Source: CAZCDS01 sp964497585
GTDB taxonomy: Bacteria; Desulfobacterota; Desulfomonilia; Desulfomonilales; Desulfomonilaceae
DNA length: 64,000 nt
Assembly: GCA_964497585.1 (NCBI GenBank)
Contig: CAZCDS010000021.1
Span: 32,778 to 96,777 of the forward strand
Direction: 5' to 3'
In this document: positions 50,474 through 59,315 of the stretch, piece after piece
How the letters are laid out: each line of letters opens with the position of its first letter
Numbering within the stretch: position 1 is the stretch's first letter
Notes under the pieces: generated by a model
What the model saw: only the letters and a program-made list of their open reading frames with translations
Told to the model about the DNA's origin: nothing
Databases searched by the model: none
Position numbers and translations under genes: made by a program

Positions 50474-50851
50474 GTGGCAAGCAAGGCGGATAGCAAAGCA
50501 TCCCGCAATAAGGGCTTCCAGAATATTTTCCGCAGGCGAGCCCGAGAAAAGGTGAGGCTGGCGTCGCTCCAGGCAAGGCTGACAACCTGGGCCCACTACT
50601 CGTTCCTCGTGGGCCGATTCAACGACGCCAAGAAGGCTCTGAACAGAGCCCTGAAAAGGACGTTCCCGGATCATCCGAACCGGGAAATCGACAGGAAACG
50701 TGAATTTGAACTGTGGACGAAGCACGACCTGTGGCCTCCGCCTGAACTGGAAGGTACCCCATACGGGAAATCCACGCGGTCTCAGATTGATAGTCCGGAA
50801 AGAGAGCGCTCGCGCCTCAGCGAGACCCGTACGAGTTCACCGTGCCACTAA
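50474..50851 (+). CDS. Hypothetical basic protein
   Basis: 125 aa from GTG 50474, preceded by AAGGAGGTGATTC. Very basic N-terminus (SKADSKASRNKGFQNIFRRRAREK), a helical middle (LQARLTTWAHYSFLVGRFNDAKKALNRALKRTF) and a Ser/Arg-rich tail. No family recognised. It could be a nucleic-acid-binding or stress protein. Context suggests the same stress island. Confidence 0.55.
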   Translation: MASKADSKASRNKGFQNIFRRRAREKVRLASLQARLTTWAHYSFLVGRFNDAKKALNRALKRTFPDHPNREIDRKREFELWTKHDLWPPPELEGTPYGKSTRSQIDSPERERSRLSETRTSSPCH

Positions 50852-51130
50852 GCCAGTCCACGGAACCGCCGGCTCCGGCCCCGGAGATCCGGTCGAGCGC
50901 TGGTTGGGAATCGTCACTGGTTGGGCCCACAGTATACTATTGTGCGGTGCGACGGAATCCTTGACGCGAAGTGATTTCCGTCACTTGGGAAAAAATACTC
51001 TTTTTCTCTTGATTTGTTGGAACATCCTGCTTTGGCGGATGACGAAAAACTATTTGTAGTGCTCGGTCGCTCGGCGATCTTGATTGAGCACGGTTTCGAA
51101 GTCCTTACCTGAGCAGGGAGTTGGGAATAG

Positions 51131-52858
51131 ATGAGAAAAACCCCGTTGCCAAACTCTTTGAAGCCAAAAGATGCAAGCGTTGGAGACTCCTTCCCGTCGG
51201 AGGAGAACGGGCTGAAATTCAGGATGTCTCTATGGGCCGGCAGACTCCGGCTTCCGGCAGTTACCTTGCTGATCGCGGCTCTCTTTTTCACCCCCGGGAT
51301 GATTCACTCCGGACGTGCCGGCTGGGCAAAGACAGATCCCCAGGGGGAGCGTGCGGTTGTCAAACAAGGCCCGGATTCGACGGTGAAGGTCGAAGTCGAG
51401 GCCCCCCAACCCGAGACGGGGCGGCCGCCGGGCAAGAAGCCTGCGGCTACCGTCACGGTGCAGGTAGACGCAAAACCGAAGAAGGATCCGGAAAAAGGTG
51501 CTGCAAGCATCCTCCCCGCCCCGGACAAGCAGATTGCTCCCGTTGAGACGGAAGCGATCGATAAAGCTGGAAGAGAACTCGGCAGGAAGATCGAGACCTT
51601 TGGGAACACAGCGGCGTGCCTGGTAGGTCAATGGGTCAACAGGCCCGCGTTCCATGGGATCACCTGGGTCAAATTGCTCTTCTGCCTTCTCATGCTTCTG
51701 GCGGTCTTTCTGATCGATCGTTTGTTCGGAGGGCTCATAGCTTGGAGGCTTCGCAGGATCTCGACGGAGGAGAAGTCGGCTCCTTGGCGCGCAGTTGCTC
51801 TCCAGGCGCTCCATGGCCCGGTCCGCCTATTCATCTACGTGTACGGCTCGTATGCAGCCTTTTCGCCGCTTTTCGTACACTTTGAGGAGTCGTTCGGGCC
51901 CTCGGCGCTCCACGCGCTTGCGGAAAAGGCCGCGGATATCGGGGGAGGGCTGGCAATGGTCTGGTTCGCCTTCGGACTGGTCAAGCTGGTCGATGTGAGA
52001 GTTGGCAAGAAGGCCAAAGCGCTCGACGGCGAGGTGGACGACCTGGCGGCTTCAATCCTGGGAAAGACGCTCCGCTTTGTCGTGGCCGCGGTCGGAGGCA
52101 TCCTGATCCTCCAGAACCTCAGTGGCGTGGAACTCGGACCGGTCATTGCCTCCCTGGGAATAGGAGGCCTGGCTATTGCACTTGCCGCGAAGGAGCCGCT
52201 GTCGAACATATTCGGAACCTTTACCGTACTCTTCGACAAGCCGTTTAAGGTCGGCGACTGGATCAGAATAGACGGAGAGGACGGTGTGGTGGAATCTGTC
52301 GGATACCGGAGCACCCGGGTAAGAACATGGGACGGACATCTCGTTTCAGTACCCAACCAGAAGATTGTCAATTCTTCGGTGGATAACGTCAGTCAGAGCT
52401 CCCATCTGCGGTGGCATACGACCCTTGCTCTTTCACATAGTACCTCTGCAATCAAGCTGGAGCGGGCCGTCGATCTGATACAGGCTATTCTGGCCGATCA
52501 CGACGGGATGCGCGATGACCGTCCCCCGAGAGTGTACGTGGACGGCTTCAGTGAGTGGGGCGTCAACATTGTCATTTACGCCTATTACCATCCAGCCAGT
52601 TTCTGGGGGGTTCGCGACCTGGTGCACAAGACCTGTCTGGAAATCAAGAGAAGGTTCGAAGCGGAAGGGATAGAGTTCGTTTTTCAGCCGCATCCGGGCA
52701 CGTCAGGTGACAGCGTGTATCCGTTCGACGGTGACCCCTCGCGCAACCCCGGGCCTCACCCGGCTTACCAGGCAATGCCTTTGGCGCAGAGCCGCGGCAA
52801 TCAGATAGGGTTCCGGGCGTCCGGAGAAGATGCCGGTGAACCGCCCACGGCTCGTTGA
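51131..52858 (+). CDS. MscS-family mechanosensitive ion channel
   Basis: 575 aa. The N-terminus has a signal-like segment (about 35-60) and a low-complexity Pro/Lys-rich region (60-140). TM helices lie around 170-200, 225-245, 270-295 and 320-345; the last corresponds to the pore helix, GVELGPVIASLGIGGLAIALAAKEPLSNIFGTF. The cytoplasmic beta and C-terminal domains follow (FKVGDWIRIDGEDGVVESVGYRSTRVRTWDGHLVSVPNQKIVNSSVDN). A typical MscS pore with extra N-terminal helices, releasing solutes on hypo-osmotic shock. It fits an island that also makes trehalose. Confidence 0.94.
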   Translation: MRKTPLPNSLKPKDASVGDSFPSEENGLKFRMSLWAGRLRLPAVTLLIAALFFTPGMIHSGRAGWAKTDPQGERAVVKQGPDSTVKVEVEAPQPETGRPPGKKPAATVTVQVDAKPKKDPEKGAASILPAPDKQIAPVETEAIDKAGRELGRKIETFGNTAACLVGQWVNRPAFHGITWVKLLFCLLMLLAVFLIDRLFGGLIAWRLRRISTEEKSAPWRAVALQALHGPVRLFIYVYGSYAAFSPLFVHFEESFGPSALHALAEKAADIGGGLAMVWFAFGLVKLVDVRVGKKAKALDGEVDDLAASILGKTLRFVVAAVGGILILQNLSGVELGPVIASLGIGGLAIALAAKEPLSNIFGTFTVLFDKPFKVGDWIRIDGEDGVVESVGYRSTRVRTWDGHLVSVPNQKIVNSSVDNVSQSSHLRWHTTLALSHSTSAIKLERAVDLIQAILADHDGMRDDRPPRVYVDGFSEWGVNIVIYAYYHPASFWGVRDLVHKTCLEIKRRFEAEGIEFVFQPHPGTSGDSVYPFDGDPSRNPGPHPAYQAMPLAQSRGNQIGFRASGEDAGEPPTAR

Positions 52859-52966
52859 CGCAAAAGAACCACAAGGAGCTGCTGATGACGAGGAGAAGTT
52901 CATACGCGTACCGGCATTTTAACTTCGAGATTGTCGGGAAAATGCTCCAGGAACATCGGGAGGACC

Positions 52967-53260
52967 ATGTGGCTCGCCATCTTGTTCCTGGCGCTTTCGG
53001 GTTCCGCCTTTTCGGCATCCAGGCCCGGAAAGCCCAAGCTCGTCAGAATCAAGGCACCAAAAGGCGCCTCAATCGCAATACTGGCCCAGCCGCGAGCCGA
53101 CTCCCAGAAGAAGGATACGGCACAAGACGGCGATATACTCCAGGTGGCCGGAGAGGAAGGCGGTTTTGTCAAGGTGAAACTGCCACATAAAAAGACGTTC
53201 GGATTCCTACACAATGATCATACAGTCCCAGTGATGATCATACCAAGCCGCGGTCATTAG
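52967..53260 (+). CDS. Hypothetical secreted SH3-like protein
   Basis: 97 aa from ATG 52967 (GGGAGG 4 nt upstream). Signal peptide MWLAILFLALSGSAFSA. The mature domain (KLVRIKAPKGASIAILAQPRADSQ…GDILQVAGEEGGFVKVKLPHKKTFGFLHND) has the strand-turn pattern of bacterial SH3-like domains. Periplasmic, possibly peptidoglycan-binding. 108 bp after the MscS gene. Confidence 0.65.
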   Translation: MWLAILFLALSGSAFSASRPGKPKLVRIKAPKGASIAILAQPRADSQKKDTAQDGDILQVAGEEGGFVKVKLPHKKTFGFLHNDHTVPVMIIPSRGH

Positions 53261-53325
53261 GTGAGAGATGTCGAGCGCCGGGCAGATCTGACAACGTTTT
53301 CTTATATATTTGAAAGGGATGGATC

Positions 53326-54324
53326 ATGTCACTGGACAGGCTCTCCGTTGGCCCTTATGACGCGGCGCAGGCCGACGAGGTAGATCACCTCTTCTTCGAT
53401 TACGGGTACAAGGACTATCAACTGAAATTCTTGGGAGTCGCCAAGGAAAGGATGGTGCAATACCTCAAAGGCACGCTCGACCGGGCAGATGTACAGTCTC
53501 TGTGTCTCAGAAACGGGCGGCAGCTCGTTGGCTTCATGGCTCTCGAGCGATTGCCGTGGATGAGCGACCATTTCGGTGTCCGGATGTACGCCGTCTCTCA
53601 CCTTCTTGCGACCTCTGGAGACCCGATCATCCGTGAGCGTCTTGTTCGATACGCCATTGAAGAGTTGCAGGACGTCGATTTCCTTGACTGCCGCGTGGCG
53701 GTCGAAGACGTCGCCTCAATTCAGGCTCTTGAAAGCTGCGGTTTTCGTTATGTGGGGACGGAGGTCTATTTGGGAACGAAACTTGACGACTCGCGCGCCC
53801 CGACTCCTCCTCCAGGCTTCGAAATCGGTCCATGCCAACTGCGCGAGCAAAAGGAGGTCGTCAAACTCGCAGTTGAAACGCATCACCACAACCGATTCTC
53901 GTATGACCCTCTCTTGGGAGAATCGGCATCGAAGTCACTCTACGGCCGTATCGTCGCCAACCGCTTTGCAGACGGGGACTCCAGCGTTCTGGTGGCTCGG
54001 TCCGGGGGAAGCGTACAGGGATTCATCGTTTCCAAGCTTAATAATGCTTTCAGCAAGGTCGTGGGAAAGCAGTGCGGAAGCCTGGACTTGATCGGCGTGC
54101 GGCCGCGAGGGAGGGAGAGGGGACTGGGGACCGCTCTGAATCTCTGGGCCCTCCATGACATGGCCGGCAAAGGAGCAGTCTACGCGGCCGTTCGAACATT
54201 GGCGGGCAATTATCCGGCGTTGGCCGCTTGTTATCGGACGGGGTTTCGGGTGACTTCAACCAGTGTCCATTTCCACAGATGGATCCGCCGCCCCGCGCGT
54301 GCAGCAACAGCGACCGGTCGGTAA
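53326..54324 (+). CDS. Two-domain GNAT-family N-acetyltransferase
   Basis: 332 aa. Two GNAT-like halves: residues 1-150 (less conserved) and 165-330, where the acetyl-CoA loop is visible in LIGVRPRGRERGLGTALNLWALH, followed by Y-x-A-V-R-x-L-A-G-N-Y-P-A. The layout and the C-terminal part are reminiscent of WecD-type sugar N-acetyltransferases. No sugar biosynthesis genes are adjacent, so the substrate remains open. Confidence 0.82.
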   Translation: MSLDRLSVGPYDAAQADEVDHLFFDYGYKDYQLKFLGVAKERMVQYLKGTLDRADVQSLCLRNGRQLVGFMALERLPWMSDHFGVRMYAVSHLLATSGDPIIRERLVRYAIEELQDVDFLDCRVAVEDVASIQALESCGFRYVGTEVYLGTKLDDSRAPTPPPGFEIGPCQLREQKEVVKLAVETHHHNRFSYDPLLGESASKSLYGRIVANRFADGDSSVLVARSGGSVQGFIVSKLNNAFSKVVGKQCGSLDLIGVRPRGRERGLGTALNLWALHDMAGKGAVYAAVRTLAGNYPALAACYRTGFRVTSTSVHFHRWIRRPARAATATGR

Positions 54325-54553
54325 ATATCCGGCTTTCTCGTCCGGGTCGCCCGCGTGTTGTGGCGGTCCTGCACCAATGCGTCGTCAAACGCGTTCGATT
54401 CTCCCCCACGTCGATGCTCTCCCTGCCGGAGAGGGGACCACTGTTGTCTTCCGCTCTGATTTGGCATAGGATTATGACACAGGTTAAGAGGAGCGTTGGC
54501 ATCGTATTCTGCCGCCCGAGGTTGGCATTCATAGCGAAAAGGGTGGTCCGAAC

Positions 54554-56668
54554 ATGGAGACGTGGCCCGGCAAGCCTTATCCACTGGGAGCACACTTCGA
54601 TGGGATCGGGACCAACTTCTCGGTTTTTTCGGAAGTCGCCGAAAGAGTTGAGCTCTGTCTTTTCGACGAGAACAATCGCGAGACTCGGGTGGACCTCCCC
54701 GAGGTAACAGGATTCTGCTGGCACGGCTACCTTCCCGACGCCTTACCCGGTCTACGATACGGCTACCGTGTTCACGGACCTTGGGCACCTCGTTCGGGTG
54801 CCCGGTGCAATCCCTCAAAACTCTTGATAGATCCTTACGCGAAAGCGGTGGAAGGACAGGTCGACTGGAACGAGTCCGTCTTTCCCTACCGGTTTGGCGA
54901 CCCCGATGGTCCGCCCAACGAAGAGGACAGCGGTCCCTTCGTGCCCAAGAGCGTGATCGTGAATCCGTACTTTGACTGGGAGAACGATCAGCTTATTCGG
55001 CGACCCCTTCATGAGACGATCATTTACGAAGTGCATGTCCGGGGCTTTACCATAGCGCGGGAGGACATACCGGAGGGATTGCGTGGAACGTACTCAGGTT
55101 TGGCTCACCCGGCGTCAATCGATTATCTGACGGCCATGGGAATTACGGCAGTTGAACTTTTGCCGGTACACCAATTCTTCCACCACGCTTACCTGGTGGA
55201 GAGGGGGCTATGCAACTACTGGGGCTATAATTCCGTCGGCTATTTTGCTCCCCACAATGAGTATTCGAGCCGTGGGCAACTCGGCCAGCAGGTTCAGGAA
55301 TTTAAGCAAATGGTCAAGAGTCTGCACGAGGCCGGCATAGAAGTAATTCTCGACGTGGTGTACAACCACACGGCTGAAGGGAACCATTTGGGACCAATGC
55401 TCTGTTTCAAGGGGATTGACAACGAGGCATATTACCGGCTGGTCGATCACGATCGCCGCTACTACACGGACTACACCGGCACCGGAAATAGTCTGAACAT
55501 GCGCAGTCCGCAGGTGCTTCAGCTCATCATGGATTCCCTCAGGTACTGGGTTCTTGAAATGCACGTGGACGGATTTCGTTTCGATCTTGCAGCCACGCTG
55601 GCACGTGAGCTTCACGACGTGGACCGACTTTCAGCGTTCTTTGATGTTGTTCACCAGGATCCGGTGGTGAGCCAGGTGAAGCTCATTGCCGAACCCTGGG
55701 ACGTGGGGGTGGGAGGCTATCAAGTGGGAAACTTCCCGCCCCTCTGGTCCGAGTGGAACGGCAAGTACCGGGACTGCGTCCGTGATTTCTGGCGCGGCGA
55801 GGACCGAACCCTGGCTGAATTTGCCTACCGCCTGACCGGCAGCTCGGATCTGTACGAAGACACCGGACGCAGACCCTACGCCAGTGTCAACTTTGTCACG
55901 GCACATGATGGATTCACCCTCCAGGATCTCGTTTCCTACAACGAGAAGCACAACCAGGAGAATGGCGAAGCAGGTCGGGACGGCGAAAGCCATAACCGCT
56001 CATGGAACTGTGGCGAGGAGGGTCCCTCAGAGAAACCCGAGGTTCTGAGCCTTCGTGCCAAACAGAAGCGGAATTTCATAACTACGCTGTTGCTGTCACA
56101 GGGCATCCCGATGATTCTGGGAGGCGACGAATTCGGCAGAACCCAGCGGGGCAATAACAACGCGTATTGCCAGGACAACGAGATCTCCTGGTTCGACTGG
56201 GAAAACCAGGACGAAGACCTGTTGCAGTTCACGACGGAACTCATAGGCTTTCGCAGCGAACATCCTGTGTTCATGAGACGGGGCTGGTTTCTCGGAAAAG
56301 CGATTCACGGCAGCGGCGTGGATGACATCGGTTGGTTCACGCCCGACGGCGACGAAATGGCTGAGGAGAATTGGGGTGAAGGGTTTGCCAAATGCGTCGG
56401 CCTCTTTCTCAACGGGAACGCAATCCCCTATCCCGACCAGCGAGGCGAACGGGTCATTGACGACAGCTTCTTCGTCTTCTTCAATGCTCACTACGAGGAG
56501 ATTCTCTTTACGCTTCCCGGACCCGATTGGGGAGGTTCCTGGGAAAAAGTCATCGATACCGCAGAGGACGGATTTGTGGAAGATGGGATGCGCTATGATG
56601 CTTGCACGGACGTCCCAGTTGACGCGCGTTCCATCGTGGTGCTCAGGCGGAGTGATTCGGATGAGTAA
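54554..56668 (+). CDS. glgX: Glycogen debranching enzyme
   Basis: 704 aa, GH13 (subfamily 11). An N-terminal CBM48-like beta domain (GTNFSVFSEVAERVELCLFDE) precedes the (beta/alpha)8 barrel: region I DVVYNHTAEG, region II DGFRFDLAATL, region III LIAEPWDVG, region IV FVTAHDGFTLQDLVSYNEKHN. It hydrolyses alpha-1,6 branches of limit-dextrins or glycogen to free maltooligosaccharides, the substrate of TreY. AGGGTGG lies 8 nt before ATG 54554. Its stop overlaps the treY start. Confidence 0.95.
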   Translation: METWPGKPYPLGAHFDGIGTNFSVFSEVAERVELCLFDENNRETRVDLPEVTGFCWHGYLPDALPGLRYGYRVHGPWAPRSGARCNPSKLLIDPYAKAVEGQVDWNESVFPYRFGDPDGPPNEEDSGPFVPKSVIVNPYFDWENDQLIRRPLHETIIYEVHVRGFTIAREDIPEGLRGTYSGLAHPASIDYLTAMGITAVELLPVHQFFHHAYLVERGLCNYWGYNSVGYFAPHNEYSSRGQLGQQVQEFKQMVKSLHEAGIEVILDVVYNHTAEGNHLGPMLCFKGIDNEAYYRLVDHDRRYYTDYTGTGNSLNMRSPQVLQLIMDSLRYWVLEMHVDGFRFDLAATLARELHDVDRLSAFFDVVHQDPVVSQVKLIAEPWDVGVGGYQVGNFPPLWSEWNGKYRDCVRDFWRGEDRTLAEFAYRLTGSSDLYEDTGRRPYASVNFVTAHDGFTLQDLVSYNEKHNQENGEAGRDGESHNRSWNCGEEGPSEKPEVLSLRAKQKRNFITTLLLSQGIPMILGGDEFGRTQRGNNNAYCQDNEISWFDWENQDEDLLQFTTELIGFRSEHPVFMRRGWFLGKAIHGSGVDDIGWFTPDGDEMAEENWGEGFAKCVGLFLNGNAIPYPDQRGERVIDDSFFVFFNAHYEEILFTLPGPDWGGSWEKVIDTAEDGFVEDGMRYDACTDVPVDARSIVVLRRSDSDE

Positions 56669-59309
56669 AGTTCCACGGGCTACGTACAGGCTGCAACTCA
56701 ACCCCGATTTCACCTTGGACGAGGCAGCGGGCTTGGCCGATTATCTTGCTGCCCTGGGTATCAGTCACCTGTATCTCTCCCCCTGTCTTCAGGCGACACC
56801 CGGAAGCGCACACGGGTACGACGTGGTTGACTACGGTCGCGTGAACGATGACCTGGGCGGCACCGAAGCCCACCGAAGGCTTTGCAATACACTTCGGAAT
56901 CATGATCTGGGACAGGTCTTGGACATCGTTCCCAATCACATGGCAATCACCGGCCCGGAGAATGTCTGGTGGAGGGACGTCTTGGAGAACGGACCTTCCA
57001 GCCCCTACGCTGACTATTTTGATGTGGATTGGGATCCTCCTGAAAACCGTTCGAGCAACATAATACTGATTCCCATCCTCGGTGATCGGTACGGCCGTTG
57101 TCTAGAGGCCGGAGAAATCCGGTTGCGCCATGAAGCTGGTCGCTTCTTCATTCAATACTACGATCACTGGTTTCCCGTCGCCCCACATTCCCTTGCAGAC
57201 ATTCTGGATCGGGCAGCGGAGCGATCCGGATCAGACCAACTTGCATTCATCGCGGACTCCTTTCGTCATCTGCCTCTTTCAGCGGCCGGGAGCAATCACA
57301 TCAGTCAGAGGCGGCATCGAAACAAGGAAGTAATCACGCTTCAGTTGGCTCGCCTTCTGCACGAGTCCCCGGAATGCGCTGCGGCCGTGGAGAAAGTCTT
57401 GGAGATGATCACTGAGGCGCCCCGTCTGATGGACATCTTCCTTGAAGAACAAAACTACCGTCTGGCGTTTTGGCAGACAGCGGCAAGGGATCTTGGGTAT
57501 CGCCGTTTTTTTGACATCAATACCCTCGTGGGGTTACGTGCGGAAGAAGAGGACGTGTTTCGCGACACCCATCACCTCATCCTTCAATGGCTCAGTGCCG
57601 GCGTGCTCGACGGGCTTCGTATCGATCATGCCGACGGGCTGCGTGACCCAGAGCAGTATTTGTGCCGCCTGCGCGAGGCCGCGCCGGATGCCTGGATCGT
57701 GGTGGAAAAAATCCTTCATCCCGGGGAAGATCTTCCCTGTACGTGGCCCGTTGCAGGCACTGTCGGTTACGACTTCCTCAACCTCGTCGGGGGCCTTTTT
57801 ATCAATTCGGCGTCGGAAAAACACCTCACTGATTTCTATGCGGATTTCACCGGAGAGCAAACGGACTACCTCGCCATAGTCAGAGACAAGAAGCGGTTGG
57901 TAACGAATGACCTTTTCGCCGGAGACATCACCCGTCTCACGGCCCTGCTCCTGCAGGTCTGCGAGGGGCATTTTAGGTATCGTGATTATACGCGCTACGA
58001 ATGGAATGAAGCACTTGGCGAAATCGTGGCCAGCTTTCCCGTCTACAGAACGTACGTGAGACCTGAAGCAGCGCAGGTGAGGGAGAGGGACAGGGAAACT
58101 CTCTCGCGGGCCGCAGAGGAGGCCGCGGCGTGCCGTCCCGATCTCGATCCGGATCTTTTTGAGTTCCTTGGCAAAGTCCTCCTTCTGGAACAGAGAGGAG
58201 ATCTGGAGACAGAATTTGTCCTGGGTTTTCAACAGGTCACCGGACCTATTATGGCAAAGGGTGTAGAAGATACCGCGTTCTATTGCTTCAACCGTCTCGT
58301 GTCGTTGAACGAGGTTGGGGGTGATCCTTCCCAATTCGGCACAACGCCGGAAGCATTTCACCAGGCAATGCAGCAAGCCTCCAGCCGGCGCCGCTTTTCC
58401 GTGCTGGCCACCTCCACCCACGACACCAAGAGAAGCGAAGACATTCGGACTCGCCTCGCCGTTCTGTCGGAAATCCCCGAAGTCTGGACCGACACTGTCC
58501 GGCGCTGGTCTGTCCGAAACGAAGTCTATCGTCGAGACGGTCTTCCCGATCGGAATGCGGAGTACCTGCTGTACCAAACGCTCGTAGGAGCGTGGCCCCT
58601 CGAGTGCGAACGCGTGCTCTCGTTCATGGAAAAAGCCGCGCGGGAAGCCAAGGTGTACTCCTCGTGGACCCAACCCAATGCTGCGTACGAGGGGGCACTC
58701 GCTCACTTCATCGAAGCGGTTTTCGATGACCGGGAGTTCATCACGGACGTGGAGAAATTCGTCGGGTCCATCCTGACACCCGGGAAGGTGAACTCCCTCT
58801 CTCAGGTGCTCATCAAGCTGACCGCGCCCGGAGTTCCTGATTTCTACCAGGGAACGGAACTGTGGAACCTGTTTCTCGTCGATCCCGACAACCGAAGACC
58901 TGTTGACTTTGAGCTGCGTCGGCGCCTCCTGGCGGAAATCGCGAGTCTGTCCCCGGAGCAGATCCTGGCTCGAATGGACGACGGGCTCCCCAAGCTCTGG
59001 GTGATCTTCCAGGCGCTGCAACTGCGCAGCCGTCATTCCGAAGCGTTTGCAGATAGCAACTACCTGCCTCTGACCGCTTTCGGTGAGAAGGCCCGGCACG
59101 TGGTGGCCTTTCGACGCGGCGAGCGTCTGATGACGATTGTTCCTCGGCTGGTTCTCGGCCTGAAAGAGGATTGGGGTGGCACGTGGATCGAGTTGCCTGA
59201 GGGTATCTGGCGCAATGAACTCACCGGAGATCGGGTCGAAGCGGGCAAGGTCATGATCCGCGACCTTCTCCGAAGATTTCCGGTAGCTCTCCTGTGGAGG
59301 GACGGGTAG
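56661..59309 (+). CDS. treY: Maltooligosyl trehalose synthase
   Basis: 882 aa from ATG 56661, which overlaps the glgX stop by 8 bp (the longer open frame from 56322 is non-homologous). GH13: RATYRLQLNPDFTLDEAAGLADYLAALGISHLYLSP at the N-terminus, then GYDVVDYGRVNDDLGG, IVPNHMAI, GLRIDHADGLRDP, KILHPGEDLP and FQQVTGPIMAKGVEDTAFYCFNRL, plus STHDTKRSEDIR. It converts the reducing end of maltodextrins to a trehalose unit (maltooligosyltrehalose). Operon with glgX and treZ. Confidence 0.95.
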   Translation: MSKVPRATYRLQLNPDFTLDEAAGLADYLAALGISHLYLSPCLQATPGSAHGYDVVDYGRVNDDLGGTEAHRRLCNTLRNHDLGQVLDIVPNHMAITGPENVWWRDVLENGPSSPYADYFDVDWDPPENRSSNIILIPILGDRYGRCLEAGEIRLRHEAGRFFIQYYDHWFPVAPHSLADILDRAAERSGSDQLAFIADSFRHLPLSAAGSNHISQRRHRNKEVITLQLARLLHESPECAAAVEKVLEMITEAPRLMDIFLEEQNYRLAFWQTAARDLGYRRFFDINTLVGLRAEEEDVFRDTHHLILQWLSAGVLDGLRIDHADGLRDPEQYLCRLREAAPDAWIVVEKILHPGEDLPCTWPVAGTVGYDFLNLVGGLFINSASEKHLTDFYADFTGEQTDYLAIVRDKKRLVTNDLFAGDITRLTALLLQVCEGHFRYRDYTRYEWNEALGEIVASFPVYRTYVRPEAAQVRERDRETLSRAAEEAAACRPDLDPDLFEFLGKVLLLEQRGDLETEFVLGFQQVTGPIMAKGVEDTAFYCFNRLVSLNEVGGDPSQFGTTPEAFHQAMQQASSRRRFSVLATSTHDTKRSEDIRTRLAVLSEIPEVWTDTVRRWSVRNEVYRRDGLPDRNAEYLLYQTLVGAWPLECERVLSFMEKAAREAKVYSSWTQPNAAYEGALAHFIEAVFDDREFITDVEKFVGSILTPGKVNSLSQVLIKLTAPGVPDFYQGTELWNLFLVDPDNRRPVDFELRRRLLAEIASLSPEQILARMDDGLPKLWVIFQALQLRSRHSEAFADSNYLPLTAFGEKARHVVAFRRGERLMTIVPRLVLGLKEDWGGTWIELPEGIWRNELTGDRVEAGKVMIRDLLRRFPVALLWRDG

Positions 59310-59315
59310 TCAGTC

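Noticed and set aside
57534..59099. 521-codon minus-strand frame opposite treY
   Set aside because: Antisense shadow of a GH13 enzyme.
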